A DNA stretch of 64,000 bases. It comes from Rhodamnia argentea (Eukaryota; Streptophyta; Magnoliopsida; Myrtales; Myrtaceae). Below the pieces are notes generated by a model. The model had not been told where the DNA came from. It made no database searches and saw nothing but the letters and a program-made list of their open reading frames with translations. Position 1 is the first letter of the stretch. Every line of letters begins with the position of its first letter. The DNA lies in the NCBI RefSeq assembly GCF_020921035.1, contig NC_063160.1, positions 14,163,095-14,227,094 on the forward strand, in the 5' to 3' direction. Both the position numbers and the translations under genes were made by a program. Of the stretch, positions 46,264 to 57,085 are shown piece by piece.

Positions 46264-49206
46264 CTACTTCTCCTCTTCTATTCCTCTTAAACTGCATTTG
46301 TCGAAGTCGATGCTGAGGTTGTCGGCATCCAAACACCTCAAGCTCGTGGACTGGAATGAGAGGCTGTCCATTTCCACGTGGAATATCTGATACCCGACCC
46401 CATCGATGCTGAAGCTCTGAGAAGTCTCACGGTCCATCGATCTGCGAGGCCCGCTGCGGGCTGTCGGTTTAAGAGAGTTGCTGTCGGTCACGCGAAGTCC
46501 TTCTTCTAGTTCTTGCCACACTTGGGTCATCGTAGGGCGCTGTTTTGGCGATTTCACCACGCACCTCAGAGCAAGCTGACCCATCTTCAACATCACCTCC
46601 ATGTTGCACGGTTGTGAGAGGAGATTGGCATCCAATATTCCTGTCACGTCTCCTCTTTCTAAGCTTGGTCTGGCCTGCACTCAAACGACGACATGGTGTT
46701 AACTCCCTAAGAGACAATGTATTCAGTTAGCTAGCGTAGGTCGCGCCGTGTGAATCTCCGGTAATCCCTTCAAGTCGTGTCGAAGTTGTCCTACCGATCG
46801 GTCAGTGTATTCAGGGGCAAGAATCGCACACATCCAAAATGACTGAATCGCGACGGAAGCACGATAGCCGAATGGCCGACCTAGCTACACAGATGTGCAT
46901 GGACACATTCTGGCTATTTAATGTCTGAAAGTCCATTCTTATGTGCGAGAACTGTAAATCTTGCTCGACTTGTAGGGGACCGACACGCACACTATGCGAG
47001 CAACTTCATGTGTGCGTGGACCGAATGATAGGATCGCCGAATCGGACACCTTAATGGCAGACATATAATGATAATACAGTATGAAGAGACTAATATCCTT
47101 ACCCATTCTATAATATGATACCTAGAGTTGTTCCTTCCGGTGTCAACGGCAGGCCGGGCAGCGACCAGTTGCAGAAGTATCACGCCGAAACTGTAGACGT
47201 CGCTGAACGGAGTCAAATGGAAGCTGGAACAATATGCAGGGTCGAGGTATCCCGGTGTCCCTTTGATCTGACTACTGACGTGCGACTGATCCTCGATCGG
47301 CCCCGACTTGACGAGCCCGAAATCCGAAACCTTGGCTTCAAACCCTTCTCCTATGAGGATGTTGCTCGGTTTCAGATCGCGGTGGATGATGCTCGGCTTG
47401 ACCTCTTCGTGCAAATGAGCAATGCCTGCAAAATTTGGAGCATATCAGCAACAGAACCCTCGTCTCCTCACATGCCTTATTTATCCATGTGAAAAATGAA
47501 TTGAGTGGAAGAGTGGAAGCTACCTTTAGCTGCTCCAATGGCTAGGTTGACTCTCTGCCTCCATGTCAAGACCCTCCCTCTTCTCCCTATTTATGGCCAA
47601 AGAAGGAAGGAAAGATTCTCAGTTTTCTCCCTTTTCATATATTATATAGGAAAATGTTTTCTGATAGTACTGTTGGAAACGGTACAATCTCAATCGAAGA
47701 TTCACACACCATCAGCATGTATTTTGCATAAAGCATTCATTGATCGGGAGATCGTGTGATTAGAAATAACCGACACTACTGTTAAACTGTCAGGCTAGTA
47801 GCTTCCTATAATATAACATCATTTCAAACTTACCCATGATGTACTCAAGCAATGAACCGTTGGGCACATACTCATAAACCAGCATCTTAGCTTCTCTTGC
47901 TCCTGTACAATCACATGTTCAATCAGATTTTTTTTTTTCACTTCCGAGGCTTATGCCCGTCGAAACATGGAAATTTAACATAAAGAGTATGTAAATTCCA
48001 TTACCGAGCGACGTGGGATATTTCAATTTTCTTTTTCGAAATTTGAAAATATCAAATTGAGGGCATGTTTTTACCTGGTTCTTCACAAAAACCCACCAAG
48101 CTGACAAGGTTCCTGTGCCTAACTTTGGAAAGTAGTCTCACTTCTGTTCAAGAAAAAACTGCAGAATAATCAGCCACCTGAAGATATAATCCTCAAATTG
48201 GACCTCAAGAACAAAAACACATAATTCTTCCATATTTTATACTCGGCACAATACGTCGAGAGGCTAAATTACCATTCCTAAATTCTTCGACGCTCTGGTA
48301 GGAGTCGGCATGAGGTTTCTTGATGGCTAGCATTCCTTCGTCGTGGAACGTCCCTCTGTAGACATTCCCGAAAGTTCCGGATCCGACCAGGCACTCCTTG
48401 CTGAAGTTGTTGGTCGCCCTCACGAGTTCCTCGAGCTGGAACCTTCTCAGCAATATCTTCTCGTCTTCCAAGTTACTTCCAGCTGCAATGTATTGTCATT
48501 CGAAGCTCAGACCTTGTTACTAATGAGAGGATATTACGAACAACAAAGGACCCTGAAGCAAAATGATTTCTCATATCGATGCGTGAGTTTCAGCTTTACG
48601 AATCATGAATCGGAATTACAATATGATTGTTCACGTTAAGCTTTCGACGCTACAGGCTAAACTTCTTGCTTTAGGGTTCATGTGGTCTCAGTGTCACAAC
48701 ACTGAGAATTTCAAACTGTTCTCCGGTTTGCTTTTCTAGCTTGAAGCACGAATGCGTTGGGAACAGACTTACAAATGAACATGGTAAGACAAATATGAAT
48801 GCATGTTTTGATTTGTGTTGGACCAAGACACGACACGACGGAACGACACGCTTTAAGCCTTCAAGCATCATGCTTAGAAGTGTTTCTAAATCAGAGTTCC
48901 AATTCATTTCTCACTGCCCTTCATTATCTTTCTTCGTCTTATTCCGTTCTCCGTCGACACTGTTTTCTTCTTGGGAATGTTTCCGACTGTGACACGGAAT
49001 CACTGACCTTTGCTTGTCGTCCATCGACGGCAGCGCCGCGTGATGGCGGGGAGCAGCTTCCTCCTGAAGAAGAAATAAAAGGTGACGCCCGTCAGCAGAA
49101 CGGACATGGCTATGATCATCACTCCCAACACATTCGTCCAGTGGCTCAGCCCAGGCTTGTCCTGAGCCCGCATCGGGGTCGGCGAAGAACCCGGTGATCC
49201 ACCCAT
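46264..49206 (-). CDS. Receptor-like Ser/Thr kinase with very short ectodomain
   Basis: Seven exons on the minus strand: 49206-49008, 48482-48273, 48143-48075, 47902-47834, 47586-47524, 47425-47103 and 46674-46264. They give 447 aa in frame. Only ~22 residues precede a membrane segment (about 24-47, [20 protein letters not shown]), followed by a basic juxtamembrane. The kinase domain is complete: glycine loop GSGTFG (100-105), AIKK (Lys121), helix-C Glu137, HRDLKPSN (Asp220), SDFG (Asp238), [10 protein letters not shown] in the activation segment and RPTMTQVW near the end. Arg before the catalytic Asp makes it an RD kinase. A ~75-residue tail follows, with [21 protein letters not shown]. There is no signal peptide and no LRR, lectin or other receptor domain, so ligand binding would need a partner, or an upstream exon was missed. 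I cannot name the orthologue. Confidence 0.92.
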
Positions 49207-51059
49207 CCAACCCTGGTGGCGCTGCCGGCTTCACTCCTTCCTCGGATTCTAATTATACTTCCTCGAAACCGAAACCGAGAGCTTGTAGTTTGGCTTGAGG
49301 GTGTGATCTTAAATGGATTGCCGGCAGAGAGAGACAACAGCATAATTAAAACGGGACTGTATGTGTCTAACGTTGTCGATAGTCCTTGATGTCTCGTTCT
49401 TCCATCATGTCATTATCAGGACAAGCGTGTGCAAGACCTGGTCTTCGTCTTCGGACGGCAAACAGGCCAGACGAACAAGTTTTATTATGAACGAATTTTG
49501 AAACTCGGAATCTATTCTAATCGAAAACCACTTCCGACGTCGGGGCCAGACATTGTTCGACGTCTCGATAAGGATCTGCAATGCTCAACGTGACGTAGAA
49601 TTCAATAGCATATGATAATACTATGATTGTCCAAAAGTCCTAAATCTATTTTATAGGGGCCAATTTAGTCTCAAATCTTTCGATTATGCTAATTTAGTTC
49701 TAAATATTTTGACACTTTGCCAATCTAGTTCTCGACCTTTTAACTATATTAATTTAGTTCTAAACCTTTTGAAGTTTTGCCTATTTAGTCCTAAACATAT
49801 TATTTAGATGATTAACCGGGATGAATGTACTGACAAATTGTCAAAAGGTTTATAGTTAAATTGGAAAATTATCAAAATATTTATGATTAAATTGGCAAAT
49901 CATCAAAATATTTATGACTAAATTGATAAAACTTTTTAGACAATTTTTTAAATATTATAATATACACGTTGACTAGGTATACATGCCCCGACAATTCTCC
50001 TTATGATTTTTCAAATGAGCATACAATTTGTACGTCGTTTGCATCATCATAAGCTCCTTGGACCGTCTTGATTGACATAAAAGAAAAAGGTAGAAAAGAA
50101 AGAAAGAAAGAATTAATTTGAGGAGTAGCCATCCGCAACTTAATTTTTTGAGGATTTGGGTTCAGACCGTTCTGTCGTGTTTTTGGATGTTTCGTGAGGG
50201 TTGTCTTTTGCTTGGAAGATTCTCCGGAATACCAGGGGGACAAGATGTGGAGGAAGTAGTTTAATTTTCATGAATTTTGCAGCCGAAGTATAAAAAAGAT
50301 GGTTATAATAAGACAGCTTGGTCCCAACAAAAGCTAACCAATAACTTCAAATAAAATAAAATCCGGCTTTGTCAAATGACATAAATAAAAATTTTGATTT
50401 CAATGTAACTCGGATTATGCATAATGCTAAATAAGACTCTAATAAGGGAACAAGGCAAATCCATGAAATTCGCGAGTTCTGATAAAATACTTTTGAGTGA
50501 CGAACTGAATTAGGGAATCGTCCAAATTTATTTGAAAGTCGGCGTTGGATCCATACTGAGGGCTTCACGAGAAATAATTTTGTGATGGCGTTCACCGTTA
50601 GGGTCCGTATTTAAATACTAAACGGCCTTCCACTAACATCTCAACATTTCAAGTCAATTGATAGTGGTCATACAAAACACGATGTCGAAGCCAAGTTTTG
50701 CCCCAATTTATTTCATGTGTGAGGCGTGTTGTTGCTAATTCGATTTGCACATGATAGGAGTATTAAAGTATCTTAAATTACTTCTCTACAGGTCTCTCTC
50801 TCTCTATGTATTTGTGTGTGTGTGGGGAGGGGCGGGGGTGTTTTATCCTCTCCATCTATTTAGGTTAAGCTTTTAAAATAATTGACAAATGATCTCACAA
50901 AATTTTTCGAAGTATAAGAGTAGGAGGTCCTAATTCGATATAAATTGCCACGCTTAATTTTAAGCCCTCTGGTCTATCTGTGAGGGTACGTGTTAAATTA
51001 TTCAAATAAGCTATTGTCCCACAAAATTGTATAGAGATGCGAATCGAACATGAGACTAA
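49207..51059. other. Spacer upstream of the kinase gene
   Basis: The first few hundred bases should hold the kinase promoter. A worn Mutator-like repeat lies at 49626-49944 and a short (TG)n tract near 50811-50823. No gene is supported. Confidence 0.5.
49626..49944. mobile_element. Degenerate Mutator-like MITE copy
   Basis: ATTGTCCAAAAGTCC on the left and, on the other strand, ATTGTCTAAAAAGTT on the right form the ends. Between them are CCAATTTAGTCTCAAATC-type units in one direction and their inverses in the other. No TSD is recognisable, and the element is about half the length of the 34639-35309 copy. Confidence 0.55.
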
Positions 51060-51217
51060 GGCTCCATTTATTTCCCCAAAAATGAATGATTTAGAAAATT
51101 TTTCCTAACCACAAAAATATTTAGACATGAATCGTTCTTGATAATAAAAATATTTTTTATTGGCTAAAAAGATCAAGCGATACAGGCGATCATTTTCAGA
51201 AAAATACAAGCAAAGCC
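51060..51217. mobile_element. Tourist-like MITE, 158 bp
   Basis: It starts GGCTCCATTTATTT and, on the other strand, GGCTTTGCTTGTATT. TAA lies immediately on both sides (51057-51059 and 51218-51220). The size, AT-rich interior and 3-bp TSD fit a Tourist/Harbinger MITE. Confidence 0.6.
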
Positions 51218-51453
51218 TAAATGCTTTTTGGGAAGTTCCCATCATTATTCTTTTTCCAAAAATAAGGCCGAATTGAGTTTTCGAAAAGGAAAACGATAAT
51301 TGTTCACAGGACTCATGCTGCTGCTGCTTCTTCTTCTTCTTTCTGTGCGATAGAAACCTTCAGTCTCCCGGGCACATAGTCAACCATCGGCATCAAGAAG
51401 AACAAGTCTGGACAAGTCGAAGAAACTCGAGATTCATTCGGATGTCAAATTCT

Positions 51454-51612
51454 CTACGGCTTCCCTGAATCTCTCTGGCTGTCTAATTTCTTTGGGAATT
51501 CCAGAGAGTTAATCAGGGTCTCCTCTCCATCCTTGGTGAAGGTTAACTGGGTCACCTCACTCGAGAAGGGAGATTTCTCTCCCTTAGGGGACTTCGCGGC
51601 CTGTCCGTTTGT
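51454..51612 (-). pseudogene. Possible exon relic
   Basis: On the minus strand an open frame of ~52 codons ends with FPKKLDSQRDSGKP and a TAG, with GEKSPFSSEVTQLTF upstream. Its hydrophilic, Lys/Glu/Ser-rich composition looks coding, but I find no start or partner exon. A diverged copy of its last ~40 bp (LEFPKKLDS then stop) recurs at 51780-51822. This is an unsupported fragment, not a gene call. Confidence 0.25.
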
Positions 51613-51918
51613 TATATAGTGATGGCGGGCTCCACGGATACGTTCTTTATTTTAACGTGTCGGTGCTCGCATGTCCTACATCCTTAATTGCCAAACAAAT
51701 ATTTTTCTTTCATGTAAGACAAGGAGTACCGCGAAATTTTAGTTCCCAGAGTTCATATGAAGTAGTTTTAGCACTTGCTCATCTCCTCTCTCTAGCTGTC
51801 TAATTTCTTTGGGAACTCCAGATGATTATAAAGGAGAAAACAAAGGGTGAAAGTGGTTTTTGAGATTTTTTCTTTTGAAATTTTCAATTGAACTTGCTAA
51901 TCATTCTGGAGTAGTTGG

Positions 51919-53229
51919 TAGGGGTGATCGGTTTTAAGATGGGTGGTTTCTACGTAAATTGGGAATTGCCCACTAAGGACCGGTTTCAAAAAATTGAAAC
52001 CGGTCCGGTTATTGGATGGGCCCATAGAACTGGTCCCATCAAGCTTCACACTATCAATAACTTGTGTCGAAGTTATTTGAAAAAAATAATAATAAATTGC
52101 CTTTCCTTCATCCTACATAGGACAGAAGGGAAATTGTGAAACACTTTATTAGTTAGAAGGTTATTATAGTATTTCAAAATAGAGAAATGGACAAGTGGGT
52201 TAGAACTCATTATACCCGCGTGCAGGTGCCTGATTATTAGGAGCACTTTGCACTATTCAGAATTGACTCTATGCATCAATTATTATTATTATTGAAAGTA
52301 TAATGATAAAATAACTATTCAGCCCTAGCGAAACAGTGTCACTATTCACATAGAGTTGAAGTTAATTTTTTCTGTTCGGACATATTTACTAAATCGACAA
52401 TCTTATAACCTTTGGAGTGTTTGTGTTTGTTCGGACATAACTACTGGTTCAAATATGAATAGGTGTGTCCCAATTGGATATGAAGAGGTGTGTTCAAATA
52501 TAGTTATTTTCGGAAAAAAGAGTTGTCTTCTCTTTGAATAGTTATACATATTACTATACTGTTCATAATCATAACTTTCATTTTCATATTTCTCAAAGAA
52601 ACACAACCTTTTTATCCAATTATTTTCCTTGAGAGATCCTGAAGAAATATTAGAATTGCTAGTTGTTATTTTCACGAGATTTTGTTGTATCCTGGAGGAT
52701 ATTTGCCAGAAATCATTAATAATGTTGTGGAGCAAATAAATCCATAAAAAGAGTGTTATCACGTCTCGAAATTTAATTCCATTTCTTTCTATTCTTGGCG
52801 GTATTTTCCAACCGCTTGTTTTCCAGCAAGCCATGAACCGATTGCACCAAATTTCTTTTCTTTTTCCCCCCAACAAAAAAACAACTCCCTGCTTCGGGCT
52901 ACACATGAATTCTTCTAAGCACATGATATCATATAATGTAGGAGTTACATTAAAAAATATCAGCATTTCATGAGGAAAGTTACATATTGGCCGTCAACTT
53001 TTGAGGATCTTACAAATTGCCCCTCAATGTTTGAGCTTTTCCCATTTGCCCCCCTAAATTACATATATATTACCGGTCCGTTTTGGGCGGACGGTTCCAC
53101 ACCTAGAACCGGACCGGCATCCATTGGATCCAGGAACTGAATTGGCTCCCTTTCGATCCACCGATTCGGGGCCAGTCCGATCTGGTTCTAGACGGTCTGC
53201 GTAGTTCCCGATTTCTTTGCACACCCCTA
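51919..53229. mobile_element. Probable hAT-like element, 1.31 kb
   Basis: It starts TAGGGGTGATCGG and ends GCACACCCCTA. Flanks GTAGTTGG (51911-51918) and ATAGCTGG (53230-53237) match at 6 of 8 positions, as for an old 8-bp TSD. Both ends carry CCGGTCCGGTT / ACCGGACCGG motifs. A minus-strand frame of 187 codons (52966-52403) lies inside but shows no hAT dimerisation or transposase motif. Confidence 0.55.
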
Positions 53230-53320
53230 ATAGCTGGACATGCGACTTTTAGCAAAGGAAATTCAATGCAGTTTCTAACATTGGAAAAAATGTGGGTCTT
53301 GCATTTTGATATTCTGCCTC

Positions 53321-53362
53321 CTTCCTTCCTTCCTTCCTTCCTTCTTTTTTTTTTTTTTTTTT
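53321..53362 (+). repeat. (TTCC)n followed by poly(T)
   Basis: Six TTCC units run directly into a run of about 20 T residues. It is a simple sequence repeat, likely variable in length. Confidence 0.8.
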
Positions 53363-53786
53363 ATATCGATTTAGACTTTGTGAGTGTAATTTTAGCGGCA
53401 GAAAGGTCTGACATGAGAAAGAGTTCTGCCGTAGCAAATTGCAGATTCTTGTGTCATAATAAGAGCCGCGACGGATGAGAATATTTATTGAGAGAGGTTG
53501 ATTGGCAGGCCCGGAGTATTTATCACTACATGTTGGAGCAGCGGGAGTCCCCGTTTTACCCCGAGTTTTGGCACTGATTGCATTCCATACCCCTCTCCCC
53601 TCACAATGTACAGTTTGGTTCTGTGACTTCTGTACCCAGAACCATATTCCAACTTGTGTTGTCATCAACACCTGAAGCCCATCGACCCAGTTTGGTCCAA
53701 ACCCGTAATGCTGTTGCTTGGAGACAATCGGGGTACGAGTTCTTCGCAGTCTCGCCATGATTAAGAAGTATTTTGTTGGGGCAAAC

Positions 53787-54444
53787 TAGGGGTGAGCGGT
53801 TCCAGATTTCTTACAGGTTCAACCTAGAACCTACCCGTCGAAACAGGTTCTTCATTTTTTGAAACCTGGAACCTACCCGTCATATCTTGGAACCTGGAAC
53901 CTACCCGTCATATCTTGAACCTGGAACCTACCCCGTCACAGGTTCTAGGGTCGGGCCTGTGGTACCCGAGAAGCTATCAATTTTATTTTATTTTATTTTA
54001 TTTTTTCATTTTTAGTTAAGCAAAATAAGAGTAAATGCTACAACATCTAAGAGAAAGTAGATGTAAGTGGTTTTAGGTTCCGTACGGATTACATTTAGAA
54101 CCCGAACCCAATCCATTTGAACACGTTTATCATTTTTTGGAATCTGAAACCTAAAAATTTGTTTGGCTCCAGATTATACACTCATCATTGGATGCCATAG
54201 AACATTGTAGGATTGTACAAAAATATATATACAAAAAATATAAAAATTTATTTCAAGATCTAGGGTCCAGGTTCCGGATTCCGGGTTCTAGGTAGTGGAA
54301 CCCGGAACCTACCTATTGGAACAGGTTTCTCAATTTTTGGAACCTGGAACCTACCGTGCATACCTTGGAACCTGGAACCGGACCGGATCCTACGGGTTCC
54401 GGTTCCGAGTTCTCGGTTCTACCCTAGAACCATGCTCACCCCTA
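53787..54444. mobile_element. hAT-like MITE, 658 bp, perfect 8-bp TSD
   Basis: It starts TAGGGGTGAGCGG and ends ATGCTCACCCCTA. GGGCAAAC flanks it exactly on both sides (53779-53786 and 54445-54452). The interior is built from repeated GGAACCTGGAACCTACC-type motifs in both orientations around an AT-rich centre. No coding sequence is present. The perfect TSD suggests this is the youngest copy of the group in the window. Confidence 0.88.
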
Positions 54445-54452
54445 GGGCAAAC

Positions 54453-55527
54453 GCATGGATATTTCCTTTTGAGGACCGAGGATTGATCGGGGCGTTTTCC
54501 TTTCCATTCGAAGCCGTGTCCTCTGCTTCTCACGGTTGTTGATTCAAGAGATGGCAATGCATCTGGCGCAAACGAAGCGAGTGCCGTGGCAATTTCATTG
54601 GCAAACTGCCGGTCGGAAACACTCGCTCGGATGATTAAACATAATTTTCAAGCAGAGAGATCCGCATCGGACTTTAACCTAGAATAGTCCGAGTCATGCA
54701 CCAACTCCGCATCATCGGTCTCTGTTAGCGAACTCTGCTTAAGATGGAAATTTAAGTTTTGATCTTTTGCCAAACCCCATACCCACCAAACTTCCTACTT
54801 CCCACCTATCCAATCTTCTCCTGCTCCTTGTCTCCCTTCCTAATGGTTTTAAATTCCAAGGTATTTACCCTTCTCTTGCCAAACTCCTTGGAGATATTTT
54901 CCACCCTCCGAATGAGTTGCCGAGAGCCTGCACATGCACATTCATCACAGGTTCCATATGGAAACCCGTTTTGTTCCTAACAATAAATAGGTAGGATTCA
55001 GTAAATTCAGCTGGTCAGCTACTCTAGGTCTTGGGGTCATGCAATGTATGAACCCACAAGTGACGTGAAACACCACTGCGGTACAGCCCATAGTCAAGAT
55101 TTCAAGACTAACTGCATAATATCCCAGACCACACTTACTTGATCTGCCTTGGAGACTCTGGAAAGACCTGGAAAAAACGAAACGAAGAACGGTTCAACCG
55201 CCTTGGCTTTTTTTTTTCCATTTCCTAAGTGGCAATTCATTGGCAAAAGATTGATGGAGTGAGAGTTTAGACAGGAAAGATAAAAGAAGACGCGGTGTAG
55301 AGAGAGAAATGGCTAACTCTTTATTCACTCAAAACTTTTGTACATACACTGATCCATCTCGGGGAACAGGGGCTTTTACTAAGAACTACAGAAAGAAAAA
55401 TGTATCAAAAGTCTACAGCAAATCAATCCTGTATAAGAGAAGAGCCTCCCGAAAAGTGACCGCCTCTGTAAACATTAAAAGAAGAAACATATTTTTTTTT
55501 CCCACTGTGATCTGTTTTGTAAAAGGA
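54453..55527. other. Spacer downstream of the RING-H2 gene
   Basis: No gene is supported. The last few hundred bases probably hold the 3' untranslated region of the minus-strand RING-H2 gene. Confidence 0.45.
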
Positions 55528-57012
55528 TTACAGATCCCTTCTGCATAATGGGCAGGATGCGTGACGGAAGAGCCACTTATCGATGCATGGGAGATGGAAC
55601 ATGTGATTGCAGTGAGGCAAGCTCCGCACCGTCTCTCCCAGCTGGAAGTCCTGAATGCACAGAACGGAAGGTGTTTTGACTTAGTTTCCTACTGATACCA
55701 GAGATTGATGACCACAGATTGATGACTTCCATGAAAGGTGAGTTAAGGGGACAAAGGAAGCGACCGACAACTGTACCTGAAGGCACACTGAACAAGAGAC
55801 CCTTTCTCCAGAAGCATCCATATCATTGCTAGTGATGGTTATCTTTGGGATCTTTTCAACCGAATCTCCAGGCAAGCCCTTGGCGCAGCCCGTGTCAAAG
55901 ATGTTGTGAACCTCCTCAAAGCTTGGCTCAACGGCACCCATCTAATAAAATGCATCAACGACGTAAGCAACTAACTGATCACGAGCAATGCCAATCATAA
56001 TGCATTTAGGATCATCGTGTTGAATTCTAATCAGAGGAACAGTACCTGACTTTGCACTGCACTTAGCATTGCTGGCCCGATCCGTTCACGAACAAGTCTC
56101 CCACTTAAGAGGCTCACGATGACATCAATCTGCAATTTTGGGGGGAAAATGGTCAATTGGGAGAACCATTGATTAGCATTACACTTCTTGGCCGAAGAGC
56201 TTAGGATCAGATCCACAACAAAACCATGATCTACTTTGCTAGAAACAGATGTGACAACAACATTCCAGCCCCACTGATCATCAATTAAAGGTGTTTAAAA
56301 GTTTAGAATTGTGCGCTAACTCACCAAGTAAAGGAGACACCCGATCCCCGATTCATCCGAATGCCAGAGAACGAGCGACGACTCGAAGACTTCAATCGAG
56401 AAGACTGCCCCTGAAATTGCTCCGACAGCAGCCCCTCGCACGAACCCGCTCTCGGTCTCTTGGCCTATCAGAGCCCCAGTCATGGCTCCTAACAGGGTAC
56501 CAACTGCAAAACCAAAAGATGCCTTAAATTACACACTTTTAGCACACGCAGAGAGGATTCTTTCCCAATAAGAAAGCCTCAAAATTTCATCTTGCGAAAA
56601 GATCACGCCATTCAGGCATGTGCCTGAACAGCTGTCGGAACATCGAGAAATCAAGATCATGAGCAAAAATTGCAGAAACCCTAACACGTCACCCGTCATT
56701 CCCCATCACCGTGCACCAACGCGGAATTAGAAGCCGCATTGAGGATCCAAATCAAAACCAAACCAAAACCCGAGCAAATCACCGACCAACAACATCCCCC
56801 AGAGGAACCCCACGAAACGCACCCAATCACAAGCAAGAGAGGGAGAAAGGAAACAAACCCAGAGCGAAGAAGAAGGTGAAGATGGCAGAGAAGACGTTGC
56901 CCACGACGGCGGAGACGGCGGCGCCGCACAGTCGGCAGACCCTTTCGAGGGAATCGCCGATCACGGACGCGAGAGGCGGGCGAAACCCAGAAGGACACGC
57001 GTAGAACTCCAT
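55528..57012 (-). CDS. NIP2: NIP2-type membrane RING-H2 E3 ubiquitin ligase (ATL25/26-like)
   Basis: Five exons on the minus strand: 57012-56859, 56503-56325, 56129-56046, 55941-55777 and 55650-55528. They give 234 aa in frame. The N terminus MEFYACPSGFRPPL leads into hydrophobic segments: AVVGNVFSAIFTFFFALG (about 35-52) and a Gly/Ala-rich stretch, GTLLGAMTGALIGQ and GAAVGAISGAVF. The RING-H2 domain ends the protein: CSVCLQDF, then LPHCNHMFHLPCIDKW and CPLCRRDL, giving Cys2-Cys-His-His-Cys-Cys2 spacing. The closest family known to me is NEP1-interacting proteins NIP1/NIP2 of Arabidopsis (ATL26/ATL25), thylakoid- or membrane-associated; NIP proteins bind the plastid RNA polymerase RpoTmp. The ligase activity and plastid site are inferred. 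(GA)n lies in the leader. Confidence 0.95.
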
Positions 57013-57046
57013 GGCTCGCCTTCGTCACCAAATGGTTACTATATCT

Positions 57047-57048
57047 TC

Positions 57049-57085
<37 letters not shown>
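57047..57085 (+). repeat. (GA)n microsatellite in RING-H2 leader
   Basis: An interrupted AGAGAG run lies 35-73 bp upstream of the start codon of the minus-strand RING-H2 gene, so the leader reads (CT)n. GA/CT tracts in plant leaders can affect promoter strength; no direct evidence here. Confidence 0.75.
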
